Below are positions 26,845 to 35,307 of a stretch of 64,000 bases of DNA, one piece after another. The DNA comes from JAFAMB01 sp963775805 (GTDB lineage: Bacteria > Verrucomicrobiota > Verrucomicrobiia > Chthoniobacterales > JAFAMB01), in contig CAVZKG010000005.1 in the NCBI GenBank assembly GCA_963775805.1, positions 124,001 to 188,000 of the forward strand, written 5' to 3'. The translations under genes and the position numbers were made by a program. Numbering within the stretch: position 1 is the first letter of the stretch; each line of letters starts with the position of its first letter. Under the pieces are notes generated by a model. The model was given only the letters and a program-made list of their open reading frames with translations, had not been told where the DNA came from and did not search any database.

Positions 26845-27879
26845 TTATCCGATCATGTCTCCTGTATTATCCCCGTTCCTGAGCCAGTTCGCATCCTCGA
26901 TGCTCAGATCGACTTTGAGCGCTCCCATTGAATCTTTTAGCTCATCCAAGGTCACAGGCCCAATCAGCGGAAAAATCGGAAACGGCTGTGCAAAGAGATA
27001 GGCGAGCGCAACTTGAGCCGGAGAGGCCTTCAGGCGCCTTGCCAGTTCGTGAACCCGGTCACGACGCGCGAAATTAACGTCGCTATACCAACAGGCAACG
27101 AGTGTCGGATCCTCTAGTTTGTCGCGCCCGGCACGATCGGTGAAGAAACCGCGAGCCTGGCTCGACCATGCAAAAATTGGGGTTTGCGTTTGCTGCAGCC
27201 ACGACAGGCTCTCCGGATCTGACGATGAAATGCATCCTGCCCACATCGGGGTGAGCATCTCGGCCAAACTGAAGTTATTCGATAGCAGATCGAACCCGCG
27301 TTTGCCTTGAGATCGCGCATACGCGTTCGCTTCATCCATCCGGGAGAGACTCCAGTTTGACCCCCCAAATTTCCGCATTTTTCCCGCTGAACACAATTCA
27401 TCCAGGACATCGACAAACTCTCCAACCGGCACAGACGGATCGTCGCGATGCATGAAGTAAAGATCGGCATAATCTGTCCCCATTCGGTCAAGCGATTCCT
27501 CGAGCTGGGGCGCTATGGCGTCCGGTCTGCAATGGGGTGTGTGCGCCCCTTTCGCGATCACGACGACCTGTTCGCGAACGCCTCGGCTGTTCACCCATTC
27601 TCCCAAAAGCCGGTCGACTCGACCTTTTCCATAGCCATAGGCGCTGTCCAGCACTGTGCCGCCGGCCGCGAAAAAGGCATCGAAGATGGAAGTTGCTTCG
27701 GGAGATGTGGTTAAGATGATTCCGCCCAGAGCCAGAGCGGACACACTTTTGTCGAAACCCAGACAATCGTCGTAAAGCATGCCGTTGTTCGGATCTCTTC
27801 GCATGCTGCTCCGAATCGTGGGAACGCCTTGATCGGCGCTGTTAGCCGGTTCAGATGAATTTTTTATTCTTCTTGTCAT
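26845..27879 (-). CDS. Aldo/keto reductase
   Basis: A 344-residue NADPH-dependent oxidoreductase of the AKR superfamily, probably cytosolic. The catalytic tetrad is visible: Asp and Tyr in LDSAYGYGKG, Lys in VVIAKGAH and His in LYFMHRDD. A (beta/alpha)8 layout and the C-terminal PIFPLIGPVTLDEL segment fit the family. The first 35 residues (Ser/Asn/Arg-rich) are an extension before the usual domain. A GAGAGA sequence precedes the ATG. It converges on the efflux operon and is probably an independent unit. Substrate not predictable; sugar-aldehyde reductases are common in this group. Confidence 0.88.
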   Translation of the reverse strand: MTRRIKNSSEPANSADQGVPTIRSSMRRDPNNGMLYDDCLGFDKSVSALALGGIILTTSPEATSIFDAFFAAGGTVLDSAYGYGKGRVDRLLGEWVNSRGVREQVVVIAKGAHTPHCRPDAIAPQLEESLDRMGTDYADLYFMHRDDPSVPVGEFVDVLDELCSAGKMRKFGGSNWSLSRMDEANAYARSQGKRGFDLLSNNFSLAEMLTPMWAGCISSSDPESLSWLQQTQTPIFAWSSQARGFFTDRAGRDKLEDPTLVACWYSDVNFARRDRVHELARRLKASPAQVALAYLFAQPFPIFPLIGPVTLDELKDSMGALKVDLSIEDANWLRNGDNTGDMIG

Positions 27880-27989
27880 GATTCTCTCTCAACAAACGTA
27901 GGATAGGCTTCCAGCCTGTCCAGCCTGGAAAGGGAGCGGTGTCGGCGTGTCGGCGAATACATAGTTGGACTGGTGTCGACTCGCGGGCT

Positions 27990-28115
27990 GAACAGGCGAG
28001 ATGCCTATTCTGATATCAGTCACTGGCGTTTTCCAAGTTTCCACGTCCGTGTGGCGGGTTCTACGCGATAACGCTCCAGTCCGGACAGCAAGACCTCAGA
28101 AAATCCGAAACTCTG
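27990..28115 (+). repeat. Dispersed intergenic repeat, copy A
   Basis: Part of the 343-bp gap before 28223 has no gene but resembles 48647-48780 in the same orientation. Shared blocks include ACAGGCGAGAYGCC and CGCTCCAGTCYRGACAGC, separated by similar distances. It is a diverged non-coding repeat of unknown function. Confidence 0.55.
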
Positions 28116-28222
28116 TGCTCTCTGTTCCTCCGTGGTGAATCCGTTCTCCGTGTTGAGGGACATTCGAAACTTCCGCCTGGATAATCGGGAAACGTAAAAT
28201 GTAGAACCATCTAAGTCCTCTT

Positions 28223-29101
28223 ATGCTGCTCAAAAGAATCTGGCTTGTTTTGGTCTACATTGCGATGGTTCCGGGCTACGCGTGGTGCGATGACACGGCG
28301 CTGAATCAGGGTAGTGACGGACCTTTTCCCGCAGGCGGTGTGAGCGGCACGACCAGCGTGATCCAGATGGTATCGGAGAAAATCGATATCAAGTTGGGAA
28401 AAGAATTCACCGACGTCGATTGCCATTTTATTTTCCGCAGCAAGAAGAAAGATGCCCCTGCAAAACAGCTGGTCGGATTTCCGGATTTTGGCGCAGCAGA
28501 AGCTGAGGACAGTCGCCGGCGTGCGCAAGATCCCGAATACGCCAAGCGCCCTGAAATGTTTGAAGGAGACAGAGGCGGCCCGCTGCAAAACGTAGAGACC
28601 TATGTCAACGGGCAAAAAAGGGAAACCGAACTTCAATTTGGTTGGGTCTCAATGCGCGATGGGATTTATGCTCTCGCCGCCCAGAATGAAGAGGATGCGG
28701 TTCTCATGGCATGGCATACGGTGCCTGTCGCGTTTCCTCCGGATCAGGATGTTGTGATTGAAAGAAAATATCGGGCTCCAAACGGAAGTCAGGCGAGTGC
28801 CTCCCAGGATAGACAGGTACGACTTTTCTATTACACAACCGCTACGGCTGCGGTGTGGAATGGTGCCGTCGAACGCATGGAGGTAAACGTAGATTTTGTC
28901 GATCAACTGACTGTGAACGACCTGTTTTGGAAAGATCCAACTGGCAAACAGGAGTTGGGCCAAAGCCCTTGTGAACCCGATAAAGATCAATGGCGTATTT
29001 TGTCACCCACAAAGCTGCAACTGGTATGGGAGAATTTTCAGCCGCGAATCGATGACAACAGAAGGGAATTCATGCTCATCTTTGGGTACCCTGGCAGTTG
29101 A
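28223..29101 (+). CDS. Secreted protein, DUF4424-like
   Basis: A 292-residue exported protein. The N-terminus MLLKRIWLVLVYIAMVPGYA is a signal peptide with cleavage near residue 22. The mature start (ALNQGSDGPFPAGGV, then VSEKIDIKLGKEF) and VGFPDF resemble DUF4424-type proteins, which begin with a short Gly-rich segment, a strand pair and an aromatic-Pro motif. That match is from memory and tentative. No membrane segment follows the signal. It ends 99 bp before tRNA-Glu, outside the integrated element. No function can be given. Confidence 0.7.
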   Translation: MLLKRIWLVLVYIAMVPGYAWCDDTALNQGSDGPFPAGGVSGTTSVIQMVSEKIDIKLGKEFTDVDCHFIFRSKKKDAPAKQLVGFPDFGAAEAEDSRRRAQDPEYAKRPEMFEGDRGGPLQNVETYVNGQKRETELQFGWVSMRDGIYALAAQNEEDAVLMAWHTVPVAFPPDQDVVIERKYRAPNGSQASASQDRQVRLFYYTTATAAVWNGAVERMEVNVDFVDQLTVNDLFWKDPTGKQELGQSPCEPDKDQWRILSPTKLQLVWENFQPRIDDNRREFMLIFGYPGS

Positions 29102-29200
29102 CCTGTTGATAGGGGAAAATGCGCGACAAAGCCACGCAGCGACGCGCTGGTCCAAACGCTTGAGTTTGCGGCGGGACGCGATAGATTTGCGGTTCCGTTT

Positions 29201-29273
29201 GGCGCGTTCGTCTAGCCGGTTAGGACACGGCCCTCTCAAGGCTGAAATACGGGTTCGACCCCCGTACGCGCTG
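29201..29273 (+). tRNA. tRNA-Glu (anticodon CTC)
   Basis: A cloverleaf can be folded by eye. The acceptor stem pairs GGCGCGT with ACGCGCT (first pair G-U). The D arm contains TAGCCGGTTAGGA, the anticodon stem-loop is GCCCTCTCAAGGC with CTC, and the T arm is ACGGG-TTCGACC-CCCGT. The discriminator is G. No CCA is encoded. The last 43 bases before the discriminator are repeated perfectly at 33147-33189. Confidence 0.93.
29230..29272 (+). repeat. Attachment-site repeat at the tRNA end (attL)
   Basis: 43 bp from the anticodon stem to the acceptor 3' strand of tRNA-Glu. It is identical to 33147-33189; the bases on either side differ, which defines its limits. Confidence 0.9.
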
Positions 29274-29383
29274 CTCTCGCAGTATCAAGCACTTACACAG
29301 CGAAATGGAGCCTATATCGGTGCGATCAAAATAGTACGAAAAAGCCTTTTCCTGGTGCAAACTGCGGGCAAACTGCGGTACAC

Positions 29384-29614
29384 ATGCGACGAAAGAAACG
29401 GCAGGCAGTACCCAAATGGCTCCCAAGCTTCCACAAAGGTCGAAAAAGGTGGCGTGTAACCGTACCAGCGAAGTGGTCCGGTGGTCGCCGCAAAGACCAT
29501 TATTTCCCGGACGAGGATACCGCAAAGCAGTTCATCGAGAACACGCTTAAGGAGCGCGAGGATCACGGTGCGCAAGCCATTACGGCAATAGAGCGTAGAT
29601 GGGTCCAGGTATGA
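29384..29614 (+). pseudogene. Tyrosine integrase, N-terminal stub
   Basis: A 76-residue frame beginning MRRKKRQAVPKWLPSFHKGR and continuing WRVTVPAKWSGG, then DEDTAKQFIE. It is the basic, beta-rich arm-type DNA-binding start of a tyrosine recombinase. It aligns with the integrase remnant at 33324 (RRKRQASPEWLPS). No core-binding or catalytic domain follows; the remaining 90 bp to the next gene is non-coding. Its place directly inside the tRNA attachment site fits an integrase that has lost more than three quarters of its length. Confidence 0.75.
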
Positions 29615-29703
29615 AGGCTTTGCATAACGCGCAGGCATCAAGCGGATGAAAAATCGAAATTTTTTGCCGGAGCTAAAAATCGTGCAAGCGGGATCGACGA
29701 CGG

Positions 29704-30605
29704 TCAATGCGAGTCTTTTTCGCTCCGGAGTTCTTGCATTGCGGACTTTAGCTCCAGAACTTCTACGGGGCATTCCGGCCAATTGTGCTCCCAACAGACT
29801 ATGACGTCACACCCATTCGGATTGTGCCCGTGGGTGCTAAAATTCCGGCTCTGATATTCAAATTCAATGCGGACCTTCTCCCAACGACTGTTACTTACGC
29901 GACGCTTTGCCTCACAGTCAGGGAAACCGGTCGTCACTGATTCGACTATGTATCCAAGTTCACGAGCAATCATCCCAAAAAGAAATACCACCCCTTGCTC
30001 CTCAACCGGCGCGTGGAGCAACCCTCTAAAGTTTAAAAGTTCTCCGAACTGTCTGCCGCCTCTCGGTTGCCATATTTGACCTTCTCTAACAGTTTGCCGC
30101 GGCACAAAACCTCTTCCCTCAGTTATTGACGCTGCACTAACCGGAAGCTGCGGTAAAAACGGAAACGACGGGTCACTTTTAATAACCCACGCACGAAACG
30201 CGGCGAGCGCACTTTCCCAGTTCATCCCGCGCTTCCTAAACACGTCGACACTGTAGCGGAAATGCTTTTCGAACTTTCCCCTCGTAACGATCCGCCAATA
30301 GCAACGAAGGTCTCGCGCATAGCAGAGAAAATCTCTTCATCGCTGAGGCGTACATTCTGAAGGTGCGGCTGAAGACCGGCTTGCGTGCATAAGTCCCTCC
30401 AGCCGTCGAAATGTTGGTAGATCTGGTTACCGCTAATGCCGGTGTGGCGAGAGAACTCTGCTCGACTTATCGTCGACTTGCCTAACGCCGCCGCGGCTTC
30501 CTTCGCCGCCGAAATAAGCGCTTCGCGTGCATCCACTCGCGATAATACACTCTTGGAACTACGATCACAAATTGCGTCCCTGACCTGTCCCCCCGGCGGT
30601 AGCAA
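29704..30605 (-). pseudogene. HNH-associated-repeat protein with C-terminal restriction-nuclease-like domain, split by a frameshift
   Basis: Two overlapping minus-strand frames form one protein. The first (30605 to 30222) has HTH-like repeats of the homing-endonuclease-associated type (ALGKSTISRAEFSRHTGI, then a second repeat starting LSDEEIFSAMRETF). The second repeat continues only in the other frame (RGKFEKHFRYSVDVFRKRG, then NWESALAAFRAW), so a one- or two-base shift lies near 30265-30295, next to a GGGG run. The C-terminal part holds EQGVVFLFGMIARELGYIVE, FPDCEAKRR, CDVIVCWEHNW and VLELKS. The D...ELK spacing looks like a PD-(D/E)XK nuclease core. Function is inferred. Confidence 0.7.
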
Positions 30606-30609
30606 CCAG

Positions 30610-30762
30610 TTACTCCGGATTTCTGGACTGTAATTCGCTCACAAACTCCTTGAGCAGCTTCTCAGCCTCTGGCGGCAGCGGTTCAACGACTCCTGCCAGA
30701 TCCATGCGGTACACAAGTTCGGCGAGCTCTTGGGTGGTAAAGATGGCGAGGTGGGACGGCAT
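30610..30762 (-). CDS. Small hypothetical protein, 50 aa
   Basis: ATG-initiated frame starting MPSHLAIFTTQELAELVYRM and ending QSRNPE. It lies 4 bp before the nuclease-like gene on the same strand, so the two probably share a transcript. It is acidic and mostly helical by appearance, with no membrane segment. A small partner of the nuclease (for example a regulator) is possible but cannot be shown. Confidence 0.55.
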   Translation of the reverse strand: MPSHLAIFTTQELAELVYRMDLAGVVEPLPPEAEKLLKEFVSELQSRNPE

Positions 30763-31055
30763 AGGGGATCGTGAGATTGGAGGCTGAATTAGGTAATCAG
30801 ATCGCGTCTATACATCCACTCAAGGCCGCAAAATCGATAGTTCAAAGGGAAACACCGAAGCCCTACCGACCGGGGAATTCTATGGCAAAGCGTCGTCACA
30901 CAGTGGAAGAAATTAAAATCCATTCATGGCGTCCGTCACGCATGAAGACGTCCCTAGGAAATCAACCAGCCGGGAAAGACGTCACATCCGTTCTACTTCC
31001 TTCTGGCCCGCAACACCTAGGCAAGTCAAAAAGTTCTTAAGCGCGTCGCGCGGGA
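30763..31055. other. Interval without a supported gene
   Basis: About 290 bp inside the element. An 89-codon plus-strand frame exists (30771-31040), but its composition is irregular and it resembles nothing. I see no hairpin or repeat. Confidence 0.4.
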
Positions 31056-31673
31056 GTGCCAGGTCGCGGAGATAAAGTTTCAGTCAAATTAAGTCAACGC
31101 TCAATAGTCAGAGGAGAACGCGAGCCACTCTCAAGGCTAAGGTTTCGTTCCGCGCTAATTCGCAGGCACCAGCGCCCAGTACTTCTCGGCGTCAGCCTCT
31201 TTCGAGGTCCGGTTGTAACGCTTGAACAGCGTCCGCGTGTCGGTCGCCGCTGTCTTGCTTTGGATCTGGAAATTGCCCACGATGTAGATGTGCAAGAGGA
31301 ACCCGAGCCCGACCCGATTGAGGAAGCGGGATACTACAACTTCGGTGACCCGCTGAAGCACATGCAGCGACAATTTGAGCGTTTCAAAAAGCTGGCTCCA
31401 GAACGGGATCGTACTGAGCGGGCAAAGTGGTGGAAACTATGCTGGGATGTCGCTCGAAATTGGGAGTCATCCTTTTGTGACCTGGGACCAAATTCGTATG
31501 ACCCGTCTCAGCGGAACGAGCCATCTACGAGCGAGTTTTGGAATAGGTTTGGCAGACTTCCAATAGACCAAAAGCGCGCCTTGACCCGTCGCTGGAGCGA
31601 TTATGCCAAAAGCTGTACCGATTACTGCGAGCAGTCCTATAGGAGAGCGAAGGGTTGGAGGTTTTGGCTGTGA
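31056..31673 (+). CDS. Hypothetical protein, 205 aa (start uncertain)
   Basis: The C-terminal two thirds look like real coding sequence: EPDPIEEAGYYNFGDPLKHM, then a helical, Trp-rich segment (RAKWWKLCWDVARNWES) and DPSQRNEPSTSEFWNRFG. The first 70 residues are Arg-rich and probably not translated; they overlap an opposite-strand remnant at 31155-31292. No family is recognised. It lies within the tRNA-bounded element and may itself be truncated at its 5' end. Confidence 0.4.
   Translation: MPGRGDKVSVKLSQRSIVRGEREPLSRLRFRSALIRRHQRPVLLGVSLFRGPVVTLEQRPRVGRRCLALDLEIAHDVDVQEEPEPDPIEEAGYYNFGDPLKHMQRQFERFKKLAPERDRTERAKWWKLCWDVARNWESSFCDLGPNSYDPSQRNEPSTSEFWNRFGRLPIDQKRALTRRWSDYAKSCTDYCEQSYRRAKGWRFWL
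31155..31292 (-). pseudogene. C-terminal remnant of an unknown protein
   Basis: Minus-strand codons reading HIYIVGNFQIQSKTAATDTR and ending EKYWALVPAN. The ending resembles that of the protein at 31770-32075 (EAYWLLVPV), suggesting two relatives of the same family. No start region is visible. Confidence 0.3.
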
Positions 31674-31769
31674 ACCCGGTAAGCGGGGACGTGCCAAGGA
31701 AGGGCTGACACCTGTCCTCACTGTGGATCAAGAAAACTTACGCCGTTCGGCGTTGAAGCTTGGCAATCT

Positions 31770-32075
31770 CTACACCGGCACCAGCAACCAGTAAGCCTCA
31801 GCGTTGGTCTCAATCTGATCTACCCGAATCTTTGCGGCTGATCCAGGAGTTACCCACTGACCGTTCGGCGTATCCCTGGACGCTTCGAAGGCCGCATCCA
31901 GTTCGACTACCAGTTGGTGCAACGTGTCGATGTCTGCTTTAAGTGGCCCTTGAATCGTGGTGATGTCGTAACGCGTGAGCGTTGTGCGGATCTTGTCGGC
32001 AACCTTGGTGATGCCGTCGAGCAGGTCGCGCATGGGTGCGGGGATGATCGCGTTAGCGAAGATTTTGTCGGGCAT
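31770..32075 (-). CDS. Hypothetical protein, 101 aa
   Basis: The frame begins MPDKIFANAIIPAPMRDLLD and continues with a helical region (ITKVADKIRTTLTRYDITTI), ending NAEAYWLLVPV. Composition and codon pattern look genuine. It is divergent from the nuclease-like gene at 32168, with about 90 bp between. The C-terminal YWxLVP ending is shared with the remnant at 31155-31292. Function unknown; a fragment of a larger protein is possible. Confidence 0.45.
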   Translation of the reverse strand: MPDKIFANAIIPAPMRDLLDGITKVADKIRTTLTRYDITTIQGPLKADIDTLHQLVVELDAAFEASRDTPNGQWVTPGSAAKIRVDQIETNAEAYWLLVPV

Positions 32076-32167
32076 GTGTATCGATGCGTAACTTCAACCT
32101 CGGACGCAACGGGAAAAGACATCATGTCTTGGAAGTAAACTTCCGATTTGGTAAGTTTCTACAGTTC

Positions 32168-33057
32168 ATGCCAGCGAGAACCAACGAGTTTCAAAAAATT
32201 GTGTACCTCGTTAAAACGCACGCTGCCACCGACGGCGCGACGGTCACAGAATCCAAATCTTTATATGATTTTGCCGCTAAAAGGAAGCGCGAGGTTGATG
32301 TCGTTATCGAAAGATTGGATGGCACAAAGAAGACCATCATTGGTATTGAATGTGTAAAGACGAAGCGCAAGGCAGGTGTACAATGGGTCGAGCAGCAGTT
32401 GCAAAAACACCGAGACCTAGCTACAGACGTGCTGATTCTTTACTCGCATGGAGGATTCTGGAAAAGCGCCATCGTGAAGGCGAAGCACTATAAAAAGACG
32501 GTTATCGCGATGGAGAGTCTCGACGAATCCGACGCTGAACGACTATTCAATGGCGCGAGCACGCTCTGGGCGAAACAGGGACAACTTGAACCGACGAAGG
32601 TGGTTTTTCGGGTTCCTGCAACGTCGGACTTGCCCGAGGAAAGCTTCCTGCCGTTTCCTGATACAGGCATTTTTAACGCAGCCGGGGAGCCTCAAATCAA
32701 TCCCAGTGATTTAATCCCTTGGCTTTTACAACAGCCCTTTGGATTGCCGGAATTTCTAAAGATAGGCAATGCGACGCACAAAGGCTTTTTGATGCGGCTG
32801 ACTCCCCCAACGGATTATTGGGGGAATCGCCTTTTCGTAAAAAAAGAAGACGTAACCCCAAACATCTTGCGTCCAATCGACATGGTGGAAATTACGGGAA
32901 ACGCAGCATTTTTCACAACCCTGGTTCCTGTTGAACATGGTAAATGGGTGAGGATACCGTGGCCTGGGGTACTATGGCGTTCGGTGCAAAGAAATTTATC
33001 GTGGTCGCCTCGAAGGATCCAACCCGAGAGATGAAGGTGTCGTTCGACACATTTTGA
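32168..33057 (+). pseudogene. PD-(D/E)XK-like endonuclease-domain protein, frameshifted near its 3' end
   Basis: The likely start is MPARTNEFQKIVYLVKTHAA. The core REVDVVIE, IGIECVKTKRKAGVQWVEQQ and VLILYSHGGFWKSAIVKA has the layout of a restriction-endonuclease-like fold. The usual ExK position reads ECV, with K two residues on, so the active site may be altered. The central and C-terminal part (about residues 150-280) is of unknown type. The annotated frame ends at 33034 in Arg-rich sequence. The next frame from about 32945 reads GEDTVAWGTMAFGAKKFIVV and ends naturally at 33057, so a frameshift near 32945 is likely. Cargo of the tRNA-Glu element. Confidence 0.6.
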
Positions 33058-33146
33058 GTTGTCACCCAACCGGAAAAACCGCTTATTTCGGCAGTCGAAC
33101 TGCGGGCAAACTGCGGTCGGTTAAAATGTCACATAGGAGAACGTCT

Positions 33147-33189
33147 GCCCTCTCAAGGCTGAAATACGGGTTCGACCCCCGTACGCGCT
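33147..33189 (+). repeat. Attachment-site repeat at the distal end (attR)
   Basis: Perfect 43-bp copy of the tRNA-Glu 3' half (29230-29272) without the 5' half of a tRNA. It marks the far end of the integrated element and the original junction of the older element beyond it. Confidence 0.9.
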
Positions 33190-33323
33190 TCCAGCGTTAA
33201 GTGTCTGTCAATCAAGCACTTATTGATTGAACGCAAGCGCTAATCAAAAGCTTGCACATAGTGCCCAAAATGGCATCTCCCAGGGATTAACTGCGGTAAT
33301 TTACGGTAAGCTCTCTCTCCTTT

Positions 33324-33807
33324 ATGCCAATCAGCAAACGACGCAAAAGACAAGCATCTCCAGAATGGCTTCCATCCTTGCAGAAAACTGGACGTTGGAG
33401 AGTAAGGATCCCTGTGGAGATTAAATAATTTCACAAAACAGTTCGGATCTACAAGATTGGACGAACTTACAGCTTCAAACATCAATAACTATCTGTGAGA
33501 CAGAGAAGAAGGATGGGATAGAAAATCATTCTGGAAAAGGCTTAAACCGTTCTTCTCATATGTCATTCTTGAAAGGTGGATAGAACAGAATCCGTTAGAC
33601 AGATTGAAACCTCCAGATGCTGGCACTTCTACGCGAGGGATTTATACGCCAGAACAATATGCAAAACTGTTAGCAAAGGCTGAAGAGTTGGATCAAGATG
33701 TACTGTTTTATTTAACCTTTACTGGAATGGCATTTCTTCGAACGCAAGAGATTGTAAGAAGGAAGCATTACCTGCAGATCCTTACTAAGCAGAGAGGAGA
33801 GGATTAG
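33324..33807 (+). pseudogene. Degraded tyrosine integrase of a second, older element
   Basis: The start ATG (33324) reads MPISKRRKRQASPEWLPSLQ and RWRVRIPVEIK, then a stop at 33426. It aligns with the stub at 29384. The frame then shifts; from about 33508 it reads WDRKSFWKRLKPFFSYVILE, WIEQNPLDRLKPP and YTPEQYAKLLAKAEELD. This is the SAM-like core-binding domain running into the catalytic domain (FTGMAFLRTQEIV, matching the first active-site Arg region). The sequence decays after 33770 and the His/Arg/Tyr catalytic motifs are absent. It sits 135 bp after the distal attachment repeat, where an integrase belongs. A short frame at 33814-34005 may be a further remnant. Confidence 0.8.
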
Positions 33808-34282
33808 TTTCGAATGGCTTTAGACGCAATCTTTGAGATTTACGCAAATGGCAAATGCCAACAGAACGCAGCAAATAGGCTACTAGATGCCATAGCGCGG
33901 CAGATAAAGCTCTCTCTGAACCATCGAAGAGCGAAAAAGAAGCCGGAAGTTCCAACATTCGCTGGTTCCGGCTTCCTTTATCGATTTCCACTTATCACTG
34001 AATAAACGTTCCATTTCGCCCAAGGTTTCAAGCAATTGAGTCTTTTATGGTTTTTATAAAGCTTATTGCCAAGTTGTGGTGGATTTCAGTACAACTGAAC
34101 CAACTAAGAACACCTATAACAGCGACGTAAGCAAGGTTTAGGTGCATCAGCAGCAATGGTAACCATTCCATCTCCCATCAAAACACGAAGCTGTTAAATG
34201 CGCTCAATGGCAAAACAATTGCGAGAGCAAAAACGAAGATGGCATTCTGCCCGAACTTTTGCTGTAATCGTTCGAACTGCAA

Positions 34283-35029
34283 ATGGCCTATTTTGCCCAA
34301 AGAAAGAATATAGGACCGCTCCGGATCTACTTGGAAGATATTGAAAGCATTTTGGACCGATTTAGTGGCTCATCTGATAAGCTTTTCCTTATTGTAGCGG
34401 CAAAGCGGAATGATTACGATCTACATAGGTTCGATTCAATTGGTGACCTCGTCAATGCGAGGATGAATAAAATTACCTTCCTCTCATTCCTACTAAAGGA
34501 CGGAACCACGTTAAGAGTGACAACATATGATGGTCGTATAGAAATCCGACGAGCAGTATACAGTGAGACCGACAATTTTGGACGGTCGCAATCGGAATCG
34601 GCCTATCAGATTAAATTTGCCGAAATCTGTAAGTACCTGGAAAGACGAAGTTACACCAAAGTTGCGGTAATTCTAAGTACTATTATAACGGGCGGCTTTA
34701 TTTTGGGCGGTATTTCTGGACTTGTCTGGACAACGGCTATAATAGCAAACATATCGGATGGGTCGCTGTCCCCGCTAAATGTCTCAAAGATAGTATATGG
34801 CGGTTTCTACATAGCACTCATTTTTTACACGATGTTACTTGTGGTCTCCGCGTTCGGCTTAAGTGTTTGGTTCCGAAAATGCTATTGGGTTGTAATAACA
34901 ATGTATCGATCAGAAGTTTCGTTCTGGGGACGCAACGGAGATAAAATCCTCCTGGCGGTAATATCCTCAGCCATTGGAGCGCTGATAGCATGGCTTTTCG
35001 CTATTTATTTGCCGTATTGTAAGCCTTGA
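34283..35029 (+). CDS. Hypothetical membrane protein, 248 aa
   Basis: No family recognised. About 120 N-terminal soluble residues (SGSSDKLFLIVAAKRNDYDL, then beta-rich TTLRVTTYDGRIEIRRAVYS) precede a C-terminal membrane part with three or four hydrophobic segments (residues about 130-150, 168-195, 222-243). The last segment ends close to the C-terminus. It is richer in A/T than the catabolic genes, consistent with acquired DNA, and it lies behind the older integrase remnant. A membrane effector with a cytosolic sensing domain is one possible reading, without further support. Confidence 0.55.
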   Translation: MAYFAQRKNIGPLRIYLEDIESILDRFSGSSDKLFLIVAAKRNDYDLHRFDSIGDLVNARMNKITFLSFLLKDGTTLRVTTYDGRIEIRRAVYSETDNFGRSQSESAYQIKFAEICKYLERRSYTKVAVILSTIITGGFILGGISGLVWTTAIIANISDGSLSPLNVSKIVYGGFYIALIFYTMLLVVSAFGLSVWFRKCYWVVITMYRSEVSFWGRNGDKILLAVISSAIGALIAWLFAIYLPYCKP

Positions 35030-35148
35030 AAGAGGCATGAGATCAATCATATTTTAGATCATATAACAGCCATCCGCTGTCATCGCACCTGGAGTGATAA
35101 CTCCTCCTGGCCCACCAAAAATCCGTGTTTCTTTTATACTCCCAGTTC

Positions 35149-35307
35149 TCACGCGCACGCACGAGCTGTTTTATGCAGCCTATCTACAGTACAGTTGCGC
35201 TTAATCTCCGCAACAATCAGGCAAGCCAATGTATCTTTGCCTAGAGCAGTCCGAAGCATTCCAAGCGTTTCTTCATCAGCAACTCGGATTAAATCTGTGA
35301 GGTTCAT
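35149..35307 (-). CDS. Small hypothetical protein, 52 aa
   Basis: Starts MNLTDLIRVADEETLGMLRT and ends HKTARACA. Its ATG overlaps the TGA of the small frame upstream (ATGA), a pattern of coupled translation. Helical and soluble by appearance; unknown function. It belongs to the gene-poor island behind the integrase remnants. Confidence 0.4.
   Translation of the reverse strand: MNLTDLIRVADEETLGMLRTALGKDTLACLIVAEIKRNCTVDRLHKTARACA

Larger units (their letters stand above)
29230..33189 (+). mobile_element. Small tRNA-Glu-integrated element (about 3.9 kb), decaying
   Basis: The element is bounded by two copies of a 43-bp sequence identical to the 3' half of tRNA-Glu, the usual product of tyrosine-integrase insertion into a tRNA. 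An integrase N-terminal stub lies just inside the tRNA-proximal end, in the expected position. The cargo is a split HNH-repeat/nuclease gene, a 50-aa ORF, uncertain hypothetical ORFs and a frameshifted PD-(D/E)XK-like protein. The integrase is only about 76 residues, so the element cannot move by itself. The insertion regenerates an intact tRNA. Confidence 0.85.

Noticed and set aside
31770..32075. Toxin-antitoxin module with the nuclease-like gene at 32168
   Set aside because: The genes are divergent and not overlapping, and no toxin or antitoxin motif is seen.
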